Origin: Acidobacteriota bacterium
GTDB taxonomy: Bacteria; Acidobacteriota; UBA4820
Assembly: GCA_029559035.1 (NCBI GenBank)
Contig: JAKQCT010000003.1
Location: 1-64,000, forward strand
DNA: 64,000 bases
Direction: 5' to 3'
In this document: positions 26,117 through 33,870 of the stretch, piece by piece
Layout of the letters: each line of letters starts with the position of its first letter
Position numbering within the stretch: position 1 is the stretch's first letter
The notes under the pieces: model-generated
Seen by the model: the letters and a program-made list of their open reading frames with translations, nothing else
Told to the model about the DNA's origin: nothing
Database searches by the model: none
Translations under genes and position numbers: made by a program

Positions 26117-26267
26117 GCGCGGAAGGGCCCGGGCACAATTCCGGAGGCGTTCTCAGACTTGATTGTGGTTCGTGCCTGAAGCCTGAAAACTCTTTCATAT
26201 CAAGAAGATAGAAGCATGATCAACTCCGGCGCTCCGGGGAGGCCTTCTCCTTTTCCATTTCATCTAC

Positions 26268-26296
26268 TTGACAAATAAGGGTTTTTGGTTCATCAT
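26268..26296 (+). promoter_or_regulatory. Promoter of the rplU-rpmA-obgE gene train
   Basis: Perfect TTGACA (26268-26273), a 17-bp spacer and CATCAT (4/6). It lies 24 bp before the rplU start. The 15-mer ACTTGACAAATAAGG recurs at about 40186-40200. The upstream gap 26117-26267 shows nothing else. Confidence 0.6.
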
Positions 26297-26319
26297 ATCC
26301 GTTCGCTATGGAGGATCGA

Positions 26320-26622
26320 ATGTACGCCATAATCAAAACCGGTGGAAAGCAGCATAAAGTCAGCGTGGGCGACAAACTCAGGGTCGAAAGACTGAACGTT
26401 CAGCCCGGAGAGGAAGTCAACTTCACCCCCATCCTGGTCTCGGCGGACAACAAGGTGGACTTCAACGAGAACGGAAAGTGGATCGTGAAAGCCACCGCGG
26501 TGAAAGAGCTGAAAGCCAGGAAAGTGCTTGTTTTTCATAAGAAGAAAAGGAAACAGTACAAGAAGCTCAGAGGCCACAGGCAGATCTACACCCTTATCGA
26601 AGTATCCGCTTTGGAAAAGTAG
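26320..26622 (+). CDS. rplU: 50S ribosomal protein L21
   Basis: 100 residues, the usual L21 length, beginning [18 protein letters not shown] and ending in the basic [21 protein letters not shown] block that packs against 23S rRNA. The ATG at 26320 is chosen over an in-frame ATG at 26308 because GGAGG lies 6 bases upstream of the former and the family starts with MYAII/MYAIV. First gene of a rightward train; rpmA follows after 15 bp, the near-universal order rplU-rpmA-obgE. Confidence 0.98.
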   Translation: MYAIIKTGGKQHKVSVGDKLRVERLNVQPGEEVNFTPILVSADNKVDFNENGKWIVKATAVKELKARKVLVFHKKKRKQYKKLRGHRQIYTLIEVSALEK

Positions 26623-26637
26623 CGAGGAGAAGGACCA

Positions 26638-26889
26638 ATGGCACATAAAAAAGGACAGGGAAGCTCCAGGAACGGAAGAGACAGCAACTCCCAGAGGCTG
26701 GGCGTCAAGAGGTTCGGAGGAGAACAGGTCACAGCTGGGACCATCCTTATCCGTCAGCGGGGAACTCCTCACAAGCCGGGACGCAATGTAGGCATAGGGA
26801 GCGACGACACTCTCTTCGCTCTGACCGACGGAAAGGTCGCCTACAGGCACAGGGGCCGCCTCGGCATCTATGTCGATATCGTTCAATAG
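26638..26889 (+). CDS. rpmA: 50S ribosomal protein L27
   Basis: 83 residues: [20 protein letters not shown] at the N-terminus, followed by LGVKRFGGE and [10 protein letters not shown], and [12 protein letters not shown] at the end. The N-terminal tail reaches the peptidyl-transferase centre. It begins directly with MAHKKG, so there is no Firmicutes-type cleaved N-terminal extension. Sits between rplU and obgE. A slightly AT-rich but good ribosome site (GAGGAGAAGG) precedes it. Confidence 0.98.
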   Translation: MAHKKGQGSSRNGRDSNSQRLGVKRFGGEQVTAGTILIRQRGTPHKPGRNVGIGSDDTLFALTDGKVAYRHRGRLGIYVDIVQ

Positions 26890-26898
26890 CAGAGCTTG

Positions 26899-27897
26899 AT
26901 GTTCGTCGATTCGGCTCGGATCTTCGTCAGATCGGGACGGGGGGGAGCCGGAGCTGTAAGCTTCAGAAGAGAAAAGTATGTTCCCAAGGGCGGACCCGAC
27001 GGCGGTGACGGCGGGCGCGGCGGGAACGTCTATGTGGTCGCAAGACACACCCTGAGGACCCTCCTTTCTTTCAAGTACAAGAGAAGGTTCGAGGCGCAGA
27101 ACGGGACTCCCGGGATGGGCGCGCTTAAAAGCGGACCGGCGGGAAAGGACTGCTTCATCTACGTTCCGATCGGAACGCAGATATTCATCGACGGGAACAG
27201 CGAGCCGGTCGCGGATCTCGTGGAGCACAAACAGAAATTCCTTGTCGCCAAAGGCGGACAGGGCGGAAGGGGGAACGCGCGGTTCAAGAGCGCGACGAAC
27301 CAGGCTCCCAGGAGAGCCGACAGGGGCGGGGACAACGAGGAGAAGTGGCTCAACCTGGAACTCAAGCTTCTCGCCGACGTAGGACTGGTCGGAATGCCGA
27401 ACGCCGGGAAATCCACCCTCCTCGCAGCACTCACGAGGGCCAAGCCGAAGATAGCGGCGTACCCGTTCACCACATTGAGCCCGAACCTCGGAGTCGTAGA
27501 GGGAGAACGGCACAGGTCGTTCGTGATCGCGGACATTCCCGGGCTCATAGAGGGGGCCCACAGCGGGTCGGGCCTCGGGGACGAGTTCCTGAAGCATGTC
27601 GAAAGGACGAGGGTTATCCTGCACCTGGTGGATCTTTCGGACGAGACCTCGACGCCTCTTCAAAGACTGAAACTGATTGAAAACGAGCTTTTCATGTACA
27701 ACCCGAAGTTGATGGAAAAGCCCAGGGTCATCCTTGGCACCAAGATCGACATAACGGAAAATTCGGATAAAGAGGAAGAGCTGAGAAGCTTCTGCGTCGA
27801 CAGGGGCGATTCCTACCTGAGGATCTCCGCCGCGGCGCACAAGGGGCTGAACCCGCTCCTTAAGACAGTATGGAGCTACTTCAGGGACGACCAATGA
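26899..27897 (+). CDS. obgE: GTPase ObgE/CgtA (50S assembly, stringent response)
   Basis: 332 residues. An N-terminal glycine-rich Obg domain (residues 1-155: FVRSGRGGAGAVSFRREKYVPKGG, GGRGG, GPAGKDC) precedes the G domain with GMPNAGKSTLL (G1), DIPGLIEGA (G3), and LGTKIDI in place of the usual NKxD (G4). There is no long C-terminal OCT extension. Obg GTPases help mature the large subunit and sense ppGpp. The ATG at 26899 follows rpmA by 9 bp; a TTG three bases earlier is the only alternative. Its stop overlaps the nadD start (ATGA). Confidence 0.97.
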   Translation: MFVDSARIFVRSGRGGAGAVSFRREKYVPKGGPDGGDGGRGGNVYVVARHTLRTLLSFKYKRRFEAQNGTPGMGALKSGPAGKDCFIYVPIGTQIFIDGNSEPVADLVEHKQKFLVAKGGQGGRGNARFKSATNQAPRRADRGGDNEEKWLNLELKLLADVGLVGMPNAGKSTLLAALTRAKPKIAAYPFTTLSPNLGVVEGERHRSFVIADIPGLIEGAHSGSGLGDEFLKHVERTRVILHLVDLSDETSTPLQRLKLIENELFMYNPKLMEKPRVILGTKIDITENSDKEEELRSFCVDRGDSYLRISAAAHKGLNPLLKTVWSYFRDDQ

Positions 27898-28460
27898 AGA
27901 TAGGCGTTCTCGGGGGAAGCTTCGACCCCCCACACAAGGGCCATCTGAAAATAGCGGCGGCGGCAGAGAAGGAACTCGGGCTGGACCTTGTTCTCTTCGT
28001 TCCCTGCTCCTCGCACAAGCTGAAGGGGCATAAGCCGGTTGCGTCGGGCTTTCACAGAGCCAACATGACCGCGCTGGCGATCAGCGGGAAAAAGAACTGG
28101 CTGATCGATACGGTGGAGCTGGAGAAGGGAGGATATTCCTTCACGGCCGACACCCTCAGATACCTGAGAGGGAAATATCCGAAATCCGGACTTTATTTCA
28201 TCATGGGAGCAGATTCCTACAGGGACCTTCCCCGCTGGAAGGATCCCGCGGAGATAAGAATGCTGGCGAAGCTTGCGGTCTTTCCGAGGAGCGGCGCAAA
28301 AATCGAAAAGGCGGGTCGCGAAGACACGATCATGCGAACGAAAGAGGTCCACATAAGTTCCGACGGGATCAGGATAACGATCGCCTCGGGGAAGGATCCA
28401 TCCCGCTTGCTGTCAAAAAGCGTTTGGGAGTATATTCAGAAGCAATCTGTATATTCGTGA
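27894..28460 (+). CDS. nadD: Nicotinate-nucleotide adenylyltransferase
   Basis: 188 residues. The nucleotidyltransferase signature GGSFDPPHKGHL is at residues 7-18. FIMGADSYRDLPRWKDPAEI is the family's mid-region motif, and ISSDGIRITIASGKD is the C-terminal adenylyl-binding motif (usually ISSTxIR, so a small variation). It makes deamido-NAD from nicotinate mononucleotide and ATP in NAD synthesis. The ATG at 27894 overlaps the obgE stop by 4 bases; an earlier in-frame start at 27870 is rejected. The obgE-nadD-rsfS order is common in bacteria. Confidence 0.96.
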   Translation: MKIGVLGGSFDPPHKGHLKIAAAAEKELGLDLVLFVPCSSHKLKGHKPVASGFHRANMTALAISGKKNWLIDTVELEKGGYSFTADTLRYLRGKYPKSGLYFIMGADSYRDLPRWKDPAEIRMLAKLAVFPRSGAKIEKAGREDTIMRTKEVHISSDGIRITIASGKDPSRLLSKSVWEYIQKQSVYS

Positions 28461-28474
28461 AGGACGGAGGCGCG

Positions 28475-28822
28475 ATGAGAGCGAAGGAGAAAAAGATACT
28501 TAAGAAGGTCGCGGCGGTGATCGGGGACATGAAGGGCGAAGAAACGCTTGTGCTCGACCTGACGAAGCTCACCACGATGACGGATTATTTCGTGCTCGCC
28601 AGCGGAACCAACACGAGGCAGGTCCACGCCATCGCGAAAAGACTTGAAGAAGACCTCAGAGAAGAGTTCGAGATCAAGCCTTACAACGTCGAAGGCATGA
28701 GGAACGCCCAGTGGGTGCTCCTCGATTACGGTTTTTTCATAGCCCACATCTTCCTCGACGAGAAGAGAAAATACTACAACCTTGAAAAGATCTGGCTCGA
28801 CGCCCCGAGAGTGGCGTTGTAG
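28475..28822 (+). CDS. rsfS: Ribosomal silencing factor RsfS
   Basis: 115 residues, the size of the family. Conserved: VLDLTKLTTMTDYFVLASGTNTRQVHAIA, NVEGMRNAQWVLLDYGFFIAHIF, and the end YYNLEKIW. RsfS binds L14 and blocks subunit joining when nutrients are short. The ATG at 28475 has GGACGGAGG upstream; the frame extends to 28424 but with no ribosome site. Follows nadD by 14 bp. Confidence 0.96.
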   Translation: MRAKEKKILKKVAAVIGDMKGEETLVLDLTKLTTMTDYFVLASGTNTRQVHAIAKRLEEDLREEFEIKPYNVEGMRNAQWVLLDYGFFIAHIFLDEKRKYYNLEKIWLDAPRVAL

Positions 28823-28823
28823 G

Positions 28824-29744
28824 ATGAAGCCGGTCGGCAGGGACCCGGAATTCAGGTACGCCGTCGGCCTAGCGGAAAAGCTCTCCAGGGAAAAAAGGCC
28901 GGTCATCATAGTGGGGGAGACCGGGTCCGGTAAAAGCTACATCGCAAGGTATATCCACGAAAAAAGCGGGACAGAGGGGGAACCTTTCATCGAGTGGCAC
29001 GCCGGCAGCGTCCCGGAAAGCCTCATCGAATCGGAGATACTCGGAGTCGAAAGAGGGGTCGCCACGGGAGTCCTGCCGAGGATCGGGATCCTGGAGGCGG
29101 CCGGAGGCGGGACTCTCGGCATCTCGGGGCTGGAAGAGATTCCGCCTTCCGCGCAGGCCATCTTCCTGAGGCTTGTCGAGTCGGGCGAGTTCGAAAAGAT
29201 CGGAGCAACGAGAAAAACCAGCTTTCGCGGCAGAATGATAGTCTCCTTTCCCGAAGACCCCGGAAAACTGGTCAGGGAAGGAAGGCTGAGAGCCGACCTG
29301 CTATACAGACTGGACGTTTTCCGCATAGACCTTCCGCCTCTCAGGGAGCGTCGCGGGGACATAGCGAGGTTCATCACTGCATTCATGAAACAGGAGTGCA
29401 GGAAAGCGGGAAAAAAGGTTCCTGAGGTGAGCCAAGGCCTAGCGATATGCCTTGAAAGCCACGGATGGCCGGGTAACGTAAGGGAACTGGAGAACGTCGT
29501 CCGCCAGCTCTGCCATTCAGGGAGCGATCCGCTGGAGATCAGCGATCTGCCCCCGAACTTCCTGTTCCCCGGGGACGAACCGGTCTCGGGAGCGGTTTCT
29601 GAAAGGCTCACGCTCGATGAGCTGAAGAGGAGGTACATCGAGGCGGTGCTCAAAAAGACCGGCGGCAGGAGGGGCGAAGCCGCCAGGTGGCTCGGCATAA
29701 GCAGGAAGAGCCTGTGGGAACATTTGAAAGAAGACAAGGAATAG
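28824..29744 (+). CDS. AAA+ sigma-54-activator-like protein with degenerate GAFTGA loop
   Basis: 306 residues: an AAA+ domain of the NtrC type followed by a Fis-type helix-turn-helix (GEAARWLGISRKSLWEHLKE). Walker A is GETGSGKS (residues 31-38), the arginine-finger region is LRERRGDIARF, and sensor II is GWPGNVRELENVV. Where sigma-54 activators carry GAFTGA the sequence is GVATGV (residues 78-83), and Walker B reads GGTLGISGLEEIP instead of GGTLFLDEIGE. There is no receiver or sensor domain. The protein may bind DNA and ATP without activating sigma-54 polymerase, or contact it differently. It starts one base after the rsfS stop, so it is coupled to ribosome-assembly genes, an unusual place for an enhancer-binding protein. 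Confidence 0.85.
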   Translation: MKPVGRDPEFRYAVGLAEKLSREKRPVIIVGETGSGKSYIARYIHEKSGTEGEPFIEWHAGSVPESLIESEILGVERGVATGVLPRIGILEAAGGGTLGISGLEEIPPSAQAIFLRLVESGEFEKIGATRKTSFRGRMIVSFPEDPGKLVREGRLRADLLYRLDVFRIDLPPLRERRGDIARFITAFMKQECRKAGKKVPEVSQGLAICLESHGWPGNVRELENVVRQLCHSGSDPLEISDLPPNFLFPGDEPVSGAVSERLTLDELKRRYIEAVLKKTGGRRGEAARWLGISRKSLWEHLKEDKE

Positions 29745-29765
29745 GCTATCATTGGCGTTTAAACG

Positions 29766-30227
29766 ATGTGGGAGATAAAGATATTGACCGTAGGCAGGAT
29801 CAGGAACAAAGCTATCGGAGAAGAGGTCGAAAGGCTCGCGCGGAGCGTGAGGGGCGAGTGGAAGATCGAGATCTCGTCCGTCCCCGATTCTCCGGTGAAA
29901 GACCCGGCGGCAAGGAGGAGCAGGGAGACAAAAGACCTGCTCTCGAAGGTCCCGAAGAACTGCGAAGCCGTTCCGCTGACGCCGGAGGGGGCGCAGATGG
30001 ATAGCGCCAAGTTCGCGTCCTTCCTCGCGGGCTTCAAGGACTCGGGAAAGAAGATCTGCTTCCTGATCGGAGGCGCGCACGGGCTGGACAGAAGCCTGCT
30101 CCCGGAACGCGCCGCCCCGCTCTCGCTCTCGAAGATGACCTTCACCCACGAGCTTTCCCTGCTGGTGCTGATGGAACAGGTTTACAGAGGCTACACTCTG
30201 TATAATAATATTCCTTACTCTAAGTAA
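29766..30227 (+). CDS. rlmH: 23S rRNA pseudouridine1915 N3-methyltransferase RlmH
   Basis: 153 residues, a SPOUT (trefoil knot) methyltransferase. Family features: ITVG-type N-terminus (IKILTVGRIRN), CFLIGGAHGLDRSLL (SAM-binding glycine loop), SLSKMTFTHELSLLVLMEQVYRGYTLYNNIPYSK, which matches the strongly conserved RlmH C-terminus (HE.aR.il.EQlYRa..i..g.pYH) with YSK in place of YH+. It methylates pseudouridine 1915 in helix 69 of 23S rRNA after subunit joining. Its place after rsfS matches the common obg-nadD-rsfS-rlmH order, interrupted here by the AAA+ gene. Confidence 0.95.
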   Translation: MWEIKILTVGRIRNKAIGEEVERLARSVRGEWKIEISSVPDSPVKDPAARRSRETKDLLSKVPKNCEAVPLTPEGAQMDSAKFASFLAGFKDSGKKICFLIGGAHGLDRSLLPERAAPLSLSKMTFTHELSLLVLMEQVYRGYTLYNNIPYSK

Positions 30228-30243
30228 TGGAGGACCGGGATCA

Positions 30244-30609
30244 ATGGACAAGAAATCAAGAGCCAAATTCGAAGCAGCCCTGAAGAAAAAGAAGGCCGAC
30301 CTTGAAGCAGCCTACGTGGACAAGATCAAGAGAAGCGGCGACGCGGGCGCTGACGGGACTCTGGATTCTGTCGACGAAGCTTCCGTCAATTACAACAAGG
30401 AATACTGGTACTCCCTGTCCGACACCGACCGCAGGCTGCTCCGGTTGATAGACGCGGCCCTGAGAAGGGTCAAGGAGACGGCCTTCGGAGAATGCCAGCA
30501 CTGCGGGGAGAAGATAGAGGCGAGGAGGCTGGAGGCTGTTCCGTGGGCACGCCACTGCGTGGAGTGCCAGGAACTCCAGGACAAGGGCCAGCTCGAAGAA
30601 GAGGAGTGA
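30244..30609 (+). CDS. DksA/TraR-type zinc-finger protein
   Basis: 121 residues: a lysine-rich helical hairpin (residues 1-70), then a C4 zinc finger CQHCG-17 residues-CVEC with the typical GECQHCGEKIEARRLEAVP context. DksA-like proteins enter the RNA polymerase secondary channel and, with ppGpp, adjust rRNA and amino-acid promoters. The coiled-coil tip normally carries two acidic residues; here the hairpin contains DAGADGTLDSVDEAS, so acidic residues are available. It lies in a train that also encodes the ppGpp-responsive GTPase Obg, consistent with growth-rate control. Start has GGAGG 11 bases upstream. Confidence 0.9.
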   Translation: MDKKSRAKFEAALKKKKADLEAAYVDKIKRSGDAGADGTLDSVDEASVNYNKEYWYSLSDTDRRLLRLIDAALRRVKETAFGECQHCGEKIEARRLEAVPWARHCVECQELQDKGQLEEEE

Positions 30610-30615
30610 GCCCAA

Positions 30616-32004
30616 ATGCGCCAGAGAACGGCGCTCATCTTCGGTGTCCTTTTTCTTTTCGTCATCGCCATCGTAAGGGCGGCTGAAGAGAACATTGAAC
30701 TTCTGAAAAAACCGTTTTCCATCTTCGGAATCGAGACGACCGTTGCCGCGGCCCTCGTTCTTTCCCTCTCGACAGGTTTCGTAGTCTTTTCATTCATTAC
30801 GCTCACGCTGGGGCTCGGAAAGATCGTTTCCATGTGGCTCGCGAAGTTCCGCGAGCGCGCGGCCAGGGAGGCCGAGACGAAGTACCTCAAAGGCATGGAC
30901 GCCGTACTAGGCGCCAGGCCTCTGGAAGCGATAAAGCATTTCAAGGAGGCGATCGCCCTCAATCCCTCTTCTCTTCCCGCGCTTATCAAACTTGGTGACA
31001 CCCTCAGGAGCATCGGGAAGATAGAAGAGGCGATCTCGTGGCATCTGAAAGCCCTCGTGGTCAACCCCAGACACCTGCAGGCGCTCTACGCGATGGTGGA
31101 GGACCATGTTTCCAAGGGGAGCTTCGAAGAAGGCAAGAAGTGGCTTTCCGAGATAATCTCGATACAGCCCAGGAGAGCCCTTCACGCCCTCAGGCTCATG
31201 AGGAACATCTACATCAAGGAAAAGAACTGGCAGAAAGCCAAGGAGATCCAGGTCAAGATCCTGAAGGCGAACGTTCTCGAGGAAGAAAGAAAGGCCGACG
31301 AGGAGTTCTCTCCCGCGATAGATTACCAGATCTTCAGTTCCCTGCTCGACCGAAAGAGGCTCGATGAAGCCGTCCTGGGCCTGGAATCGATCAAGAAGGA
31401 CTACCCCGCGTTCATGCCCTCCTACATCCGCCTGGCCGAGGCCTACCTCCTTGCGGGAGACGAAGAGGGCGCTATTCAGAATTACAGGGAGTGCTACGCG
31501 AAGAGCGGATCGATCGTCCCTCTTCTGTTCATGGAAAAGCTTCTCATGGAAAAAGGCGAACCCGAGAAGACGATCGGAGAATACGAATCGGCGACGTCGC
31601 TGATGCCGAAAAAGGTCACCCCCAAGTTCCTCCTTGCCAGGCTTCACCTCAAGCTCGGCTCTTTTCAGAAGGCCGAGGCGCTCTTCACCGAGATCGAGTC
31701 GCTCGTTTCCCCCACTCCGACCGTTGAGTTCCACCTGGCGAAGATCAACGAGCGAAGGGAGGAATACCTCCGCGCCTGTTCCCATTACAACGAGATGAGG
31801 AGGCTGATGAAGCCCATGGAGATGGCTTACAAATGCGGTTCATGCGGAGAAGAAAGTCCGTCCTGGAGGGATTACTGCGGCAGATGCGAAAAATGGTCGA
31901 CCTTCCATACCGACATAGAAGAGGAGCTCAACAAGGAAGTCTCGGCTACTGAACCGGCGTGGTACCGCGAATCTGCCTGGCAGGAATCGCCGAGGTCGGT
32001 CTGA
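30616..32004 (+). CDS. LapA-LapB-like fusion: membrane anchor, TPR repeats and rubredoxin-type zinc site
   Basis: 462 residues. Two N-terminal membrane helices (IFGVLFLFVIAIVRA and TVAAALVLSLSTGFVVFSFITLTLG) separated by a short ENIELLKKPFSIFGIE loop match LapA (DUF1049). They are followed by about nine TPR units (residues 90-400) and a C-terminal CGSCGEESPSWRDYCGRCEKW zinc site, exactly the LapB/YciM pattern. In E. coli lapA and lapB are separate adjacent genes; LapB recruits FtsH to degrade LpxC and tunes lipopolysaccharide synthesis. Here both seem joined in one protein. The start is 6 bp after the dksA-like gene. The assignment rests on architecture, so the lipopolysaccharide link is inferred. 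Confidence 0.82.
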   Translation: MRQRTALIFGVLFLFVIAIVRAAEENIELLKKPFSIFGIETTVAAALVLSLSTGFVVFSFITLTLGLGKIVSMWLAKFRERAAREAETKYLKGMDAVLGARPLEAIKHFKEAIALNPSSLPALIKLGDTLRSIGKIEEAISWHLKALVVNPRHLQALYAMVEDHVSKGSFEEGKKWLSEIISIQPRRALHALRLMRNIYIKEKNWQKAKEIQVKILKANVLEEERKADEEFSPAIDYQIFSSLLDRKRLDEAVLGLESIKKDYPAFMPSYIRLAEAYLLAGDEEGAIQNYRECYAKSGSIVPLLFMEKLLMEKGEPEKTIGEYESATSLMPKKVTPKFLLARLHLKLGSFQKAEALFTEIESLVSPTPTVEFHLAKINERREEYLRACSHYNEMRRLMKPMEMAYKCGSCGEESPSWRDYCGRCEKWSTFHTDIEEELNKEVSATEPAWYRESAWQESPRSV

Positions 32005-32017
32005 GGGATAGCCGCAG

Positions 32018-32740
32018 ATGGCAGGGATAAAATGTGCCAATTGCGGAGGGGCTGTAGAGCTTCAGGCGGAGCAGGATTTCATCGTCTGCTGTTTTTGCGG
32101 CTCAACGCTTTACACCGGAAGGGCCGCCAGTTTCCGGGAGCTCTGCTTCGATTTCATCATAACGGAGAAAAGGGCGGATTCTCTTTTTTCCGAAGCGATA
32201 GCCAAGACCGGCGCCGGAATGCCCAGGATCCTTTCCCGAAAAAAAGTCCTCCTACCTTTTCTAGTCGGCAAGGTCGAAGGATGTGAAGTTACGCGCGCCG
32301 GATTCACTCCTCATCCTCCATTCTTCGAGGATCTGGAGATCCCGTCGGGCAGCCCTCTCATACTCCCTCCCGAAGCGAAGGAGTGGGGTGAGCTTGTGGT
32401 TCCCGTGGAGGAGTCCTTGCTGTATTTTGAAGCCCGGGGCGGAGATGCGCCGGTCGTTTACCATCTTCCTTTCTACGAGTTCACCTTCGGCATCGAAGGG
32501 AACCCCCTCAAGGCTTACGTGGACGCCGTGGCGGGCAGAACCTATTTCGAGCCTTTTCCACTTCCGACGACCGCCGGCGAGAACCGCCTCCTGCTGGGTC
32601 ACTTTATCGCGTATTTTCTTTTATTCACGGTGATTTCCTTCTTTATCAAGTCCGTTCCCGCCGCTTTCTTCGTAACCCTGGCGCTGGTCCTCGTTACCAC
32701 GCCGTTCATTTCGGATTATGTGATGAGGAGGTTCAGGTGA
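32018..32740 (+). CDS. Zinc-ribbon membrane protein A of a three-gene cassette
   Basis: 240 residues. An N-terminal zinc ribbon (CANCGG, then CCFCGSTL, residues 6-30) is followed by about 160 residues of beta-rich sequence containing VVYHLPFYEFTFGIEG, and two C-terminal membrane helices (LLLGHFIAYFLLFTVISFFI and AAFFVTLALVLVTTPFI). I know of no named family. It shares the zinc-ribbon start and a Pro-aromatic motif (LPFYEF) with the two proteins encoded directly downstream (VPLYMV, VPFFKI). Its stop overlaps the GTG of the next gene, so the three are translated as a unit. Probably part of a membrane complex; function unknown. Confidence 0.8.
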   Translation: MAGIKCANCGGAVELQAEQDFIVCCFCGSTLYTGRAASFRELCFDFIITEKRADSLFSEAIAKTGAGMPRILSRKKVLLPFLVGKVEGCEVTRAGFTPHPPFFEDLEIPSGSPLILPPEAKEWGELVVPVEESLLYFEARGGDAPVVYHLPFYEFTFGIEGNPLKAYVDAVAGRTYFEPFPLPTTAGENRLLLGHFIAYFLLFTVISFFIKSVPAAFFVTLALVLVTTPFISDYVMRRFR

Positions 32741-33870
32741 GCCCCCCGGTCAACCTCAATTGCCCGGCCTGCGGAGGAACTCTTCCCGCCCCTATGGGTT
32801 CCAGGAAAATGTCCTGCAGATACTGCGACAAGCCTCTCTATTACAAGGCGGACGATTTTATCCCCAGGTTTGCGATCCCCGCGAGGATGAAAGCGGAGGA
32901 CGTGCGACGGGAGACGGAGGACCTTTTCCGCGCGCCGCTTGTAAAGGAGGGGTTGAAGGAATCGGCTGTCCTCCTGTCGAGAAGGATCAGGTTCGTCCCG
33001 CTTTACATGGTATCAGGCAAACGCGGCGGTGTTATGGAAACAGGCAGGGAGAGAATTATTTACAAGGAGGTTCATGACTTGCCGGAAAACGCGGGGCCTG
33101 GGAACCTATCTTCATACAGGAGGAAAAAGACGGAAATCGTCAGGGAAGAGGACAGCAGGGTGGTCCTCGGCGACTACAGGTACGTGTATGAAGCCGCGAA
33201 GATCCAGGAGGCTGAACTCGCCCAGGACAGGCTGAGGGAGTCGGCGCTCAAGAACCTGCCCAAGATGAAGCCCGTTGTCCTTCATGAGCTTGCGGTCGAG
33301 GGCGAGGTGATCGCTCCCGACATACCGATCGACAGGATCGTCGAGAAGGGGGTAAAGTCCGCAAAAAAAGACCAGGACACGCTTGAGATATTGGAAATGG
33401 ATGTCTCGATCATCTATTACCCGGTCGAAGAACTTTTGTTCAAACTGAAGAACAATTACTTTTCCGTGACATATGACCTCGTTGAAGGAGGATTTCTCTG
33501 GGGGCGGCTGCCTTGCCAGAGGAAGAAGATCGTCATGCTTTCCTTCCTTCTCGCCGGAATGCTCGGCTTCTTCTTTGGAAAATTCCTCGGCTTTGTCCTC
33601 GGGACCTTCTCAATGTCAAAAATAGATGTCACGGGCGTGATATACGCGGGATCCATCTTTTTCATGTTCGCCTCGCTGGTCTTCGGCGGAGGTTTGAACG
33701 CCGCGTATCTCCTTTTCCGGACGCCGTATGTCGTCAAGGTTTCGCCAAAAGGCCCGTCGATAGAGAAGATCGGTGAGACTCCCGAGACCCCGCTGACGCC
33801 GTTTCTCAAGGGCATCCTGTCATTGATCTCGACCGTTTTCGAGGGAGCGCTGGAGAATAGGAGAAGATGA
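32737..33870 (+). CDS. Zinc-ribbon membrane protein B of a three-gene cassette
   Basis: 377 residues from a GTG at 32737 with GAGGAGG upstream. N-terminal zinc ribbon (CPACGG, then CRYCDKPL), a middle region with RIRFVPLYMVSGKRGG, a charged helical stretch (residues 120-220: RRKKTEIVREEDS, KSAKKDQDTLEILEMD), then two membrane helices with a glycine-rich turn (FLLAGMLGFFFGKFLGFVLG, IYAGSIFFMFASLVFGGG) and a cytosolic tail. It is the largest of the three paralog-like proteins and overlaps both neighbours by 4 bases. No enzymatic motif is visible. Function unknown; complex formation with A and C is inferred from coupling and shared layout. Confidence 0.8.
   Translation: MSPPVNLNCPACGGTLPAPMGSRKMSCRYCDKPLYYKADDFIPRFAIPARMKAEDVRRETEDLFRAPLVKEGLKESAVLLSRRIRFVPLYMVSGKRGGVMETGRERIIYKEVHDLPENAGPGNLSSYRRKKTEIVREEDSRVVLGDYRYVYEAAKIQEAELAQDRLRESALKNLPKMKPVVLHELAVEGEVIAPDIPIDRIVEKGVKSAKKDQDTLEILEMDVSIIYYPVEELLFKLKNNYFSVTYDLVEGGFLWGRLPCQRKKIVMLSFLLAGMLGFFFGKFLGFVLGTFSMSKIDVTGVIYAGSIFFMFASLVFGGGLNAAYLLFRTPYVVKVSPKGPSIEKIGETPETPLTPFLKGILSLISTVFEGALENRRR

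Noticed and set aside
26293-27933. 546-codon minus-strand ORF
   Set aside because: Shadow of rplU-rpmA-obgE; no ribosome site or recognisable domain.
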